Positions 44,012-53,925 of a stretch of 64,000 nt of DNA are shown in pieces. The translations under genes were made by a program, and so were the position numbers. The notes under the pieces are model-generated. The model saw nothing but the letters and a program-made list of their open reading frames with translations, searched no databases and was not told the origin of the DNA. Source of the stretch: Leptidea sinapis (Eukaryota > Arthropoda > Insecta > Lepidoptera > Pieridae); assembly GCF_905404315.1 (NCBI RefSeq), contig NC_066301.1, positions 1,364,001 through 1,428,000 on the forward strand, given 5' to 3'. Positions within the stretch are counted from its first letter, which is position 1; every line of letters begins with the position of its first letter.

Positions 44012-44641
44012 TCGTGATGGGCATCGTCATGCTCGCTTAGTGCCACTGCTTGTGGTGGCGACGTGGGACGGGTCGTTCCCTTCCCTAAAATATGGTCAAG
44101 GGAGCCGATGGCTGGTCCATGCGTCATTCTCGTGAGCGGGCACTGCTTGTGGTGGCTGGATGATCCTCTCACCGGGAAATCTGATTTATGTTTTTTATTT
44201 CTTTTTTTTTATTAAAGCTATTATATATTTTATTTATATGATAGCTAATAAAATGCTCGCGTAATGCATTTATATTATTTACGGTATGTGTGGATTGATG
44301 CATCTACTGTATTGTACTTTAAGTATGTACTCAATAACTATAAATATGTTTTAACTTTTTAATTTACATTTTTTTGACTTACTCGTGTAAGGCATTTAGT
44401 AATTCACGTTTGTGTATTTTGTTGCATCACTTTGCATATTATATTGTAATTGAAATGATTTGTAAATTAAATTGAAAATAAGAACCTGTAATACCATTCT
44501 GTTTTGAAAAGAGCAACCTTAGAGTTTCTTGCTAGTTCTTCTCTAAGGAAATCTGCATTCCGAACGAGCTGTATGAAAAATTACATATTTCAAGTGTAAT
44601 GCAATTTACTTACGAAATAAAATATTTTTGATTTGATTTAA
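44012..44641 (+). mobile_element. CR1-like LINE 3'UTR (family G), copy 2
   Basis: Plus-strand counterpart of 9964-10440. GC-richer block CGTCATGCTCGCTTAG...CTTGTGGTGGCGACGTGG, then ATTGAAATGATTTGTAA, ending AATAAAATATTTTTGATTTG with a short TTGAT-type tail like that of the full LINE at 57240. 5'-truncated before any RT. Confidence 0.65.
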
Positions 44642-44786
44642 TTTATATAAATAAAACAATATTATTTGGAGACTCGTATTCTTCTAAATATGATCCAGTA
44701 ACAGATTTTCGCATATTTAGAATAGCATAGTGCAAGCGAAAGTTGATAAAAATACAATTTTCAAATCAAAATAAAAAGAAATTGTT

Positions 44787-44918
44787 TCTAAAAGCAGTTG
44801 GGGGTCACAATTTGATGCGATCGAAAGAACATTGAACAAAATATTCTGTGAAGCGTCTGAAACATGGCGGCCGACAATAGAATTATTAATTGTTGTGACA
44901 CAGTTAACACGAAACAAT
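44787..44918 (+). repeat. Dispersed repeat C, copy 2
   Basis: See 41361. Includes TTCTGTGAAGCGTCTGAAAC and AATTATTAATTGTTGTGACA. Confidence 0.65.
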
Positions 44919-45595
44919 ACGGATAAATTGAGGTTCAACTTTTACAAACTCATGTTTTAATTTATATTTAACTCAAACATGGTTTCTCAGCTGTGAATAT
45001 CAATAATTTATATTAAATACTTATTAGTTGTTGTTTCGTTCCATCTGTGAAAGAACATTTTTTAACATATCTATATTTGTGTTACTTACGTTATGAAAGG
45101 AAAAAATGGTAAAAAATCTTAAGTAGATATGACAGATTTATTTATGAGTTTTAAACAAATATCACTACCACAAAACATGTCTACATCTAAATTAAGCACC
45201 TGAAACAAAAGAAGGTCCTGAATTTGGTGTAATTACTGGTGAATTACTACAAAACCAATGAAATGAAATGAAAAGTATTATAAAATATATTGATGTAGTT
45301 GTGAATATTATTATTTATGATATCAGTGTCCTCCCGCCGCATCACCGTCCTCGCGTCTCGTACGGACACTCGTAGGCAGAAGGTCAGACAAGTTGTTTGA
45401 AACGCCTAAAACTAAAAAAGTTTGGTAGGCTGATATTGGTACGTAGTATGATGCTTCATTTATTATAGGAACCTAGAGTAAGTAAACAAGCTGCATAGGG
45501 AGTAGAAGTAATACCTACATATGCTGTTTAGCTGGGTGATCGGATTTCAATAATTTAAACTTATTGTTAGATTTCTTGTACATAAAACTCTTTTC
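44919..45595. other. No gene seen
   Basis: AT-rich with a short GC-rich island at 45330-45385 that encodes nothing recognised. Confidence 0.3.
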
Positions 45596-45755
45596 TTTAC
45601 AAATTAATGAAGCGTATCGGCTCTCTTGCGCTCTTTCCAACTGAGCCAATCGTTCGAGTGACGTGTCATTTATAAAATCGTGTACGCTTTCTTCAACTCT
45701 CGGGTGGTGTCTTGATCTACATTCTACAGGATCTACTTTACAGTTGATAACCTGA
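45596..45755 (-). repeat. tRNA-like repeat I, copy 3 (left arm of inverted pair)
   Basis: Reverse-strand copy: CTTTCCAACTGAGCCAATCG (A-box in reverse), ATAAAATCGTGTACGCTTTC, and ACAGGATCTACTTTACAGTT near the centre. The B-box part is missing. Confidence 0.6.
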
Positions 45756-45892
45756 TCCACTTTCAGTTTAATTTGTGTAATTAATCCTCTGGGATTAAGT
45801 GAGGGTTATCACTTTAAAAACATAACAAATTGTTTAGATTAGCAAGAGCGACATCTCAAGTCAATTTCCTAATGTACAAATATTGGGGTTGA

Positions 45893-46065
45893 GCAGGTTA
45901 TCAACTGTAAAGTAGATCCTGTAGATGAAGCCACAACCTAAGAGTAGAACAAAGCATACACGATTTTATAAACGATACGGAACTCGAACGGTTGGCTCAG
46001 TGGGAAAGAGCGCTCGCACAGAATGCGAGAGGTGGCGGGTTCGAGTCCCGAATCGTTCATAAAAT
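45893..46065 (+). repeat. tRNA-like repeat I, copy 2 (right arm)
   Basis: GCAGGTTATCAACTGTAAAG, ATACACGATTTTATAAACGA, then a tRNA-like unit from GAACGGTTGGCTC to ATCGTTCA (45989-46060). Its 7-bp acceptor pairs (one G-U), D-stem GCTC/GAGC and anticodon stem CTCGC/GCGAG form. The anticodon-loop position 33 is not T and the T-stem has one mismatch. tRNA-derived SINE head rather than a working tRNA gene. Confidence 0.65.
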
Positions 46066-46702
46066 TTTGCTTTCAGTTTTATTTGTGTAACGTGTTTACG
46101 TTACATAATGCAGACAATAACGCGAGGGACAAGTAGATATTAAGGACATACACACATTTCTGGTCTCCACATTCTTGCCTGGATCCACAAGTATCAAAAT
46201 TTTCATACACCTTTTATTATTTGTACTCTTGACGTAGTCGACTTTGAATGAATACTCGACCTTAAATGAATATCACAGGTAGGTCACTATTACAAATATC
46301 CACATTAGCTATATTATAAAGTTGTGCAGTTCTTTCAAGAATCCTCGCTACATGATAAAACCACTCCAAAAATTTCCTTACCAAAAGCCATTCTTTTACT
46401 TCATAATACTCTCTTATATCAGTATAAATACGAGTATTCTTATGTAGTAACAATATAATTTATCTTTTTTCATTCAGCTCAATGTTTAAAGAAGAATTTC
46501 TGTTACAGTTGTTCCACAGTATTCTCGATGTGATTGGAAACAACATTCCTTTTTATTCAACCCGAGCTTTCACACATTTGAATAAAACGGTACTGTTTTG
46601 ATTGCTTGGGTTTGTGTTGTATCATTTTATGTTTATATAAAAACCAACGGGTTTTCAGTTTCAGTCGTATGCATACGGACAATTTATATATTCAGTCACA
46701 AT
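46066..46702. other. No gene seen
   Basis: AT-rich; nothing recognised. Confidence 0.3.
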
Positions 46703-46903
46703 AATAAATGACACTCTAAATGATACCACACTTTCGGATTGAAGCGACCAACCTCAGAATATATTTTGATGGATTTACCATGAAATAAAAAAAAACGAAT
46801 ATAACTGTGTTTCCTGCGCTCATTCTTCTCAGGTCTGAAGCAAAGATATTGATGTTCAGTAAGTGGCTTAGAATTCTTCTTTGAATAAAAATATTTGAAC
46901 CTT
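46703..46903 (+). mobile_element. Family F LINE 3' tail, copy 4
   Basis: TAAATGATACCACA.TTTGGA-like block, GCTCATTCTTCTCAGGTCTG, and TTTGAATAAAAATATTTGAA. Same order as copy 2 at 17700-17970. Confidence 0.6.
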
Positions 46904-46939
46904 TAACTTCCGATCTGATGTAGATGTTTATTGATCTTT

Positions 46940-47045
46940 AGCGGCGTTGAGCACTTTTCTTGGGATGGTTATAAAATGTTAAACTCGCATCATGACACGT
47001 GTCCTGGTCGAAGATTCGTAAGACAATTTTATACAGTGTTTTGGT
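46940..47045 (+). repeat. Dispersed repeat, partner of 4300-4400
   Basis: See 4300. Confidence 0.55.
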
Positions 47046-47489
47046 ATCAGGCAATCAAGGTTGAAGAAGAGATTGTATTATGTATGAAGAGAGTATACCT
47101 TAATAATATATTCTGACGGCATTCACACGACGTAATTACTGCATAGATACCAGGAGAACATAAATATGGTAGCGGTGAAACCGTAGATAGAAGATGAATA
47201 ATAGATGCGTCACTAAAATAACAATAATAATGTGACAGAGACACATAAATTAGATTAGAATTAAGAGTAAGCGAGATACACTACAATATTATCTGCTATC
47301 CCTTTCGCGTATGCGACTTTTTTGTTTGGACCCAGTTCAAAATAACCCTCATATATAAAGGCGAAAGTTTGTACGCTTTACTTAATGGTTTATAATGTGA
47401 ACATACATAATCAAAGTGAAATACAATATCTTTACCCACATAAAATAATTCGGTAAACAGGTTATTAAGATGTTAAGTTTCCTGAAAAA
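47046..47489. other. No gene seen
   Basis: AT-rich; nothing recognised. Confidence 0.3.
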
Positions 47490-47600
47490 ATTGGATTGGA
47501 ACGTTGGATAAGGGCAGCGCAGGACCGACCGTCATGGACATCTTTGGGGGAGGCCTTTGTCCAGCAGTGGACGTTCCGGCTGATGATGATGAGTGGGATG
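47490..47600 (+). pseudogene. LINE ORF2 C-terminal scrap
   Basis: RWIRAAQDRPSWTSLGEAFV then QQW, followed by a GATGATGAT run. This W..AAQDR..W..LGEAF.QQW box ends the ORF2 of a common insect LINE group, and the trinucleotide run is its typical tail. Only ~35 codons remain. Confidence 0.6.
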
Positions 47601-48077
47601 GCCGATGTCTTAATGTATAACTCAAACAAATATTTATCTCAGTTGAACACGTACTATCGTACGTCCTACAAACACGTAAGATAATCATTCCGCACCAGCG
47701 AGAAAGGTAATTATAGTTTTCACAGAACGCACTGATCCGCAGTGAACGTGTTAAAATATTATTAATAAATTTGCTAACGCTTACTTCAATTTTACAAAAG
47801 CTATTTCATTTTAGTTCATTAAAGTATCACCATTAATATTATGTTGGTTAGTTTGTGTTTACTATTTGTTATCGTCAATCACCTAGTGTGGTGAGAGCGT
47901 TAATGTGTATTTTGCACATGTGTTCGGATGTTCTGCCTGAAAATACAATCTTATTTAAAAGCAAAAACATGTGTCATTTATTTAAAATAAATATATTTTC
48001 AATAGTTAATATATAATATATAGTTCAAACAACCATTACGAAGAAATGCAGCATCAAAACTTAGACTTTTCACAGAT
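47601..48077. other. No gene seen
   Basis: AT-rich; nothing recognised. Confidence 0.3.
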
Positions 48078-48215
48078 TAAAGATGTATGACTCATTGATA
48101 TCGACATATTTGGATCGTTTGCTGCCTTCGGCAGTCGAAGCAGCAGGCCAGGCACCAATTGATTTATCTTGGACATAAGAAGGAGTCAGAGTGTCAACGT
48201 AAATCGCGTCCCGCA
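48078..48215 (-). pseudogene. Second fragment of the RPD/WD-type domain
   Basis: Minus strand: LRDAIYVDTLTPSYVQ, KRSKYVDINESYIF. This aligns with VWDDTCVDTLALSHVQ and KRRKYVGLSESYIF at 35.1 kb. The WD aspartate region is altered (RDAIY). About 46 codons only. Confidence 0.6.
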
Positions 48216-48394
48216 ACAGCGCCCCGCAACAACGCCGTTTATTATAAATCTTAAAGTCAAATTTAGAATAAAAATCATGACTATAAATTTGCCAATATTT
48301 TATCTAGAATAATAGATAGGAAGCATTGATGTGGTTTGAACTTTTTAATAGACAAAAAGACTAACGTTGGTATAAGACTATGTGCTAAATAGTA
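48216..48394. other. No gene seen
   Basis: AT-rich short gap. Confidence 0.3.
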
Positions 48395-48520
48395 TCTTAC
48401 AGGGTACAACTGAAGGCTCAAATGAAATGAACTCCACCACGGAAGCACCCATTCAACAACACTGTCACAGCTGCCAACTTTATTGACATTCTTATGTTTC
48501 ACAAGAGAGTCACAAAACAA
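48395..48520 (+). repeat. Dispersed repeat L, copy 1
   Basis: GGAAGCACCCATT.AA.AACA and ACAGCTGCCA recur at 62418-62535. Confidence 0.55.
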
Positions 48521-49187
48521 AGGAAACCCGACCCTTTTGCTTTGAGTAGAACAGCTAATATTACTTGCAATTGTTTCACGTTCAATTGTTTTTTAGGTTA
48601 ATAATGTAGTGAACGTAAGTGTGCTTGTCTTGAAAGTTAATATTGGAGTATTTATCCAATAGTCTGATGGCCAAGCATACCGAGGGTGAGAGGTTCCTTT
48701 TTCTCTGCATTTTGGCTTCGGGGATGTTATTCGAGTAATTTGAATGGTTCGAAAATTTGTCAAAAGTACACCGGACTATCAAATCATATAAGACTGTAAG
48801 CGATCGAGAATCAAGTCTCTTTAAGAGACGCCCCGCGACTGTTGTTCCGTAGTACTTGCAGCCTCCATGGCCATTGGACGGGTCCAATGTTGCTGGAAAA
48901 GCTTTTGAGCTATAAACATAGAGGTTTTTAGTAGGTTAGGTTAGGGGTATGTGGAAACCCGAACTCGACATAATATCGATCTTACAATCACGGCTTCAAT
49001 ACATAAGGTTTATTTTCTCCGACAGTAAAAACACCGTTTAAAACAAAGATTTCAAAGATAGGTATAATAATAGAACTAGAGGTATATAAAGAGCTCTATA
49101 ATTAATATCATTGAACACATTAAATGTGTCGATAACGTTCTGGAATTGCTTTAATCAGAGTTTAAAAAGTGTACAAATATATTTAAC
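48521..49187. other. No gene seen; telomere-like motif
   Basis: GGTTAGGTTAGG at 48933-48945 (TTAGG-type), isolated. No coding motif. Confidence 0.35.
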
Positions 49188-49400
49188 ATTTCTCATCTTT
49201 CAAGTTCATAATTGCAATCAGTTTTAGACGAAGTACAATTTGTATGAGTGCCTAATTAATTAGTGAAGCCAAGCGAAATTTTTCACTAGAGTTCCAATGT
49301 AGTAATTAATAACTTCATTAAAACTACTTTTACAACTCCGCCTCATTAGGTAGTTTGTGGCATCGTTATGAAATTAATTTATTTTAAAACGGTTGAATAA
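49188..49400 (+). repeat. Dispersed repeat N, copy 1
   Basis: TTCATAATTGCAATCAGTT.TAGACGA, TAGTAA..AATAACTTCATT and ACAACTCCGCC appear in the same order at 57540-57745. Confidence 0.6.
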
Positions 49401-50023
49401 TTTCCTTAGTAATATTATGAGTAGATTCTATATCTTTCAAATAAATATCAACCTTTTTCTGAATATAATTTCTGAGGGATGAAACTAAATCACGAAACAT
49501 TAAATTTCTAATATAAATTTCGAGACAAAAAAGTGTTTTATAATTTTTTGCTAACAATAGCTTTAATTCACATTTGTTTGATCAAAATACTGCAAAATTG
49601 CATTTTGTCTTCAAAAAATTAAACATTGTTTATATATTTTATAGACGTATAATGTAAATAATTTCAGTAACTTTCCTCCTCCACATAAATAACAGTCTGA
49701 AAAGTAAGTGAGTGAGTAGGAAGACCAACAGACATGCTCAATGACATGTTAATAATATAAGACTTATTATCAGTGTTAGTTTTCTACACTTGCTATGATT
49801 TGTAATTTCTTAAAATCTAAAGTTAAGCTGTGGCTATTATGTATTATTAAATTAAATATTTTTTTTTCATATTAAATTAAAACCGGAAATTACTTCAAAA
49901 TGTTCACTTATATTATGTTTTCATCGTGTATTCTACGTAAGGCAAGACCCTTCCTACCGTGCCGTGTGGCGGGTGCCGGATGAGCACTGGATGACTTATT
50001 GATAACATAATATTATAACATAA
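49401..50023. other. No gene seen
   Basis: AT-rich; nothing recognised. Confidence 0.3.
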
Positions 50024-50495
50024 CTAGCTGACCCAGCAAACGCTGTATTGCTATATAAAGTAGTAAAAAAATTCAACATTCCGATTCTCAGACTTATACA
50101 GAATATACCGAACATTACATTTATCGTACTACAATAATTATTATACTCGTATTCGATTCCTCCCTTGCAACCCTATTGCAAATCTGTAGCTGTGGATAGA
50201 ACAGAATAATATAAAAATAGCGTTACAAAAATAGGTGTTGATCGTAGACGGGTGAAAATTTGATAATGTGGGTATTTTTTAATAGTGAATCATAACAAAA
50301 TATAATATATTTTTTTCAAAAAAATTAAAAAATGTATTTAAGGGTCACCCATATCATTTAATATGGGAAAAAAATAGATGTTGGCAGATTCTTAGAACTA
50401 CCCGATATGTACACACAAAATTTCATACAAATCGGTTTAGCCGATTTGGAGGAGTTTTGTAGAAAAACCGAGAAACGAGAATTTAATATATTAGA
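50024..50495 (-). mobile_element. Helitron-like element, copy 3 (472 bp)
   Basis: Minus strand: starts TCTAATATATTAAATTCTCG after A and ends GTTTGCTGGGTCAGCTAG before T. The longest of the three copies. It includes an apparent 66-codon frame at 50407 that is chance. Confidence 0.6.
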
Positions 50496-52239
50496 TATTA
50501 TTACCGATTATTTATGTGTCTGTTATAAGTACAGTTGTATTCGTGTTGTCGTGGTTAAGCAATTGCGTGACTCCCGAATGTTGAACCCGAGCAATAATTC
50601 ATTTTGATTTTCTGTCGCGCACGAATAATAAGAATTAAAACTATATTATTCTTTAGTGAAGAAACAGAACGGAAAGGAAAGTTCTATACATAAAGAAACT
50701 TTGAATCCATGCTACATAACGCTCCTGTACTTCAGGATCTTGGAAGTTTCTCTATTAAGAGCGGACAACTCGTCATATTTATCATACAAAACCGCTCCTA
50801 CGTGATTATGACGTTCTAAAATATCTTTCTTTAAAAAAATTACTGATAACCCCTGAGGTGCAAAGCTGCCACACTGCGCGTGGCGCACGTGCCATCCGTG
50901 TCTGCCGCCGCATGACGCAACGGGCTCGGATTACAAAATAATTTATTGCTGTTCAAGTGTTTGGGTTTGTTTATAAAAACGAACGTCAACCCTTTTTTTT
51001 AAACAAGATAGCGCTTTGTTAGATAACATAAACAATAGATACTGCGTAATTTGAACAAATTTCGTATAAATTAGGGCTGTCATGCTTTTTTTATGTTAAG
51101 TATATTTTTTAGATTTACCTACAGATTACATTTCCATTATTACTAATGATTGTAGTAATTTTTTATAACTAAAACATACTTCAAAGTCACTAATAAGTAA
51201 TAGAATAGTTATGAAACATCATAGATAATACAAAAAAAGAATTTTTAAATCGACTGCTACAGATAATTTTTACGGCTGACCGCATTTTGACGGCTTGTCG
51301 TATTTTACACAGATAAAGTTTTAAAATTAAAAAAAAATCTTTTATAGTCTGTTAAATTAGTTAATTGTGCATCATACGTAGGGTTTCTGTCGAAACATCA
51401 AATACAAATTTTACGTGAACTTTGGCCATTCATAATGAACTCATGAATTGTAAAAGTAAACAAAACATAACGATACATATCTCATGCATGTCATTGAGAC
51501 TCAATGTGATGATCATATTTTAATTCACACATTTTTAAGAATGACTCGAAAACACGTATTTCCAACATGTTTGTAGCTTACGTATCCTATTAATACGAAA
51601 TAATAAATTACAGAGTGTTCGAAACTGAAAATAAAATTAAATTGCAGTTGAAGTATTTATTTTAGAATGTTGGTTAATATTATTATATTAATAAGATGTC
51701 GTGATGTTTTGTTTGAATAAATAAGTATAGTAATTAGATTCTATAAGATGTTGATTGTCGTTTTATTAATCCATGTGTGTGTGGGCTTTTTGTGTTATTA
51801 TGCTGTTGTGGTTTTTCTGATCCTGATTATTTATGTCATTTTCAAAATTTAAAACTATGAATTTTAATAAAAAAATGTTCGTCTACAAATTAATGCTGAA
51901 ATATACAATTTGTTAGGCACTTCCAACTGAAAAATTCAAAAAGAGTTATGTCTCAAATACTATATTGTCATCATATCATTTCTTAAAATTGAATAATTTC
52001 TATAAATCTTCGAGTATTGAGCGTGGGCTACTATACATATTCATATAATGTGCAAAAAAATCATAAGCATTTTCTTCAAAATTCAACATCTGTTTTTATA
52101 TAATATAATGTAGTATAATTGAAAACTATAGAGAAATTATTATAAATGAAGCCAATCTATAATAAGCCCAACTAACAAGCATCAAAATAATGACATGGTG
52201 TGTCCAACTTACCTAAATAACGAAGACAATATCTTAGCC
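50496..52239. other. No gene seen
   Basis: 1.7 kb AT-rich with a short GC-rich patch at 50875-50935. No recognised coding or repeat. Confidence 0.35.
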
Positions 52240-52307
52240 CACACGGTCTGTAGACCCGCGTAAGACTCACAGACTTTAAGGAGTTTTCCTCTTCCCCCCG
52301 GACCACT

Positions 52308-52484
52308 GCGCGGTGCAGACGTGTAACAAGATCATTTATTACATTTCTGTTTAAATTATATTTCGTACAAAATCATTAAATCAATTACGCCAGTTGCACG
52401 GTGCAGACGTGTTAAAATTTATTATATTTGCGTTTAAAATAAACAAATAATCGTTCAAAATTCTTAAATCAATTACGCGAGTTA
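52308..52484 (+). repeat. 88-bp tandem repeat in the LINE 5' leader
   Basis: CGGTGCAGACGTGT begins at 52311 and again at 52399. AATCAATTACGC(C/G)(A)GTT ends each unit (TCAATTACGC at 52381 and 52469). Two diverged units of 88 bp. Tandem leader units act as promoter monomers in some LINEs; here that is only a possibility. Confidence 0.8.
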
Positions 52485-52715
52485 CCAGGAGCGCATAAGA
52501 CAAGAAGAGGTCGTCGTCGCGAGAAGCGTACTTACAAGCAAGTAAGTTACAGTAATCAATGCGCGAGCGCAGCCCCGCCTCGCTTCATTAAGATTGGTGA
52601 GATCGTGACCCGCCTCCTTACATTTTGTTGACACCCTCGTAGGCGTAGCTGCTGATACTTCTATTCACAAGATTTGCACACATTATAAAACATATTTTTG
52701 TACTCCCGTAGCACT

Positions 52716-53603
52716 ATGGATTCGGATATGACTAAATCCGCGTCAGATCCTGATATTCCGCTGACGGGAATTGTAACTAATACTCAGCAAAGATATGTGT
52801 TTCCACGCTTAACGCGATCTAGAGATGAATTTAATGACGCAATCACTAAGCAATTGGACGAACTCAGAGATGATATGCGTCAAATGATCTCACGCAGCTC
52901 GCATACAAATGAACAGGAGCTTAAGCGGGTTACAGCGGCTCTGAAGGATATACAAGAGTCCAGCCTTAGTATCGGAAAATCGATGGAATACCTCACACTG
53001 CAAAACGAAGAGTTTAAAAAGAAGATAGCACAGTTGGAGAACCAATCCAGAGAAGACAAAAAGTATATAGCTGTTTTAGAGGATAAAATTGAAGACCTAC
53101 AGATGGGAAGCCGCAAAGTTAACTTTGAGATAAAAAACGTGCCTAAAAAGCAAAACGAAACGAAAGAGGATCTTATTGAAATGGCCCTATGTCTCTCACA
53201 AACTATAGATTGTAAAATAAGTAAAACCGACGTCAAAGATATATTCAGAGTACGAGGAAAAAACAAAGATAAACCGAGCCCAATTTTTGTGGAAATCGGC
53301 TCCACATTGATAAAAACCAATTTTCTAAGGCTGGGTAAGTCTTTTAATGTGAGTCAGAAAAATAAGTTATGTTGTAAGCATCTTGGCCTAAAATTCCAAG
53401 AAGACACACCGGTTTTCTTAGAAGAACATTTAACGATGAAGGGCTCACGGCTACATTTTCGTGCTCGCGATCTGGTAAAATCAATGGCGTACAAGTTCTG
53501 CTGGACGGCATATGGCAAGGTCTTTGTGAGGAAGGACGAGAACTCCACAATAATTCGGATCAGAAGTGAAGAGCAAGTTCACCAACTCCTTTTAAGAAAA
53601 TGA
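52716..53603 (+). CDS. LINE ORF1 protein, FP25K-like C-terminal domain
   Basis: 295 residues from ATG 52716 (an upstream TTG in the same frame at 52698 is not needed). N-terminal ~45 residues polar. Residues about 45-140 are a predicted coiled coil with leucine/isoleucine heptads (LKDIQESSLSIGKSMEYLTL, VLEDKIEDLQ). The remainder is a globular basic domain: NFEIKNVPKKQNETKEDLIE, VKDIFRVRGKNKDKPSPIFV, then FLEEHLTMKGSRLHFRARDL, YKFCWTAYGKVFVRKDEN. The EHLT...LF..AR.L...YKF.W...GK.FVRKDE pattern is that of the Baculo_FP C-terminal family found in the baculovirus FP25K protein and in many insect proteins. No CCHC zinc knuckle is seen. Likely role: RNA binding and particle formation for the LINE RNA. 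The coiled coil plus globular domain resembles the L1 ORF1p layout. Confidence 0.75.
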   Translation: MDSDMTKSASDPDIPLTGIVTNTQQRYVFPRLTRSRDEFNDAITKQLDELRDDMRQMISRSSHTNEQELKRVTAALKDIQESSLSIGKSMEYLTLQNEEFKKKIAQLENQSREDKKYIAVLEDKIEDLQMGSRKVNFEIKNVPKKQNETKEDLIEMALCLSQTIDCKISKTDVKDIFRVRGKNKDKPSPIFVEIGSTLIKTNFLRLGKSFNVSQKNKLCCKHLGLKFQEDTPVFLEEHLTMKGSRLHFRARDLVKSMAYKFCWTAYGKVFVRKDENSTIIRIRSEEQVHQLLLRK

Positions 53604-53925
53604 CTATCTGTTCTTGTAGTCATAAGATATCTGGTTAGTCATAGTAGTTTAGTTCATAAATGTAGTCATTCTTGTTATACATATATAAAACTGTTACACA
53701 CGTTCACTCGCAAAAATCTTACACCCAACACAACAATAAATACACCTTTCACTCTTATTTATAATCATATTTATTGCATACACACATCTTGCACTCAAAC
53801 TTATAAATATTGCACACTTAGATTGTACAAATATCACTTTGGTATACTAGTACATCCTCATCATTCATTAACATACAACCCATTTTATTTTATTTATAAA
53901 ATTTATTATTTTCTTCTTATTACAA

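Noticed and set aside
45989..46060. Possible tRNA-Ser-like gene
   Set aside because: A cloverleaf can be drawn, but position 33 of the anticodon loop is not T, the T-stem has a mismatch, and the unit is embedded in a repeat with several copies.
47575..47600. Hammerhead ribozyme core (CTGATGA)
   Set aside because: The match is part of a GATGAT run at a LINE tail; no GAAA partner or stems are present.
52880..53320. 146-codon minus-strand frame
   Set aside because: Antisense shadow of the LINE ORF1.
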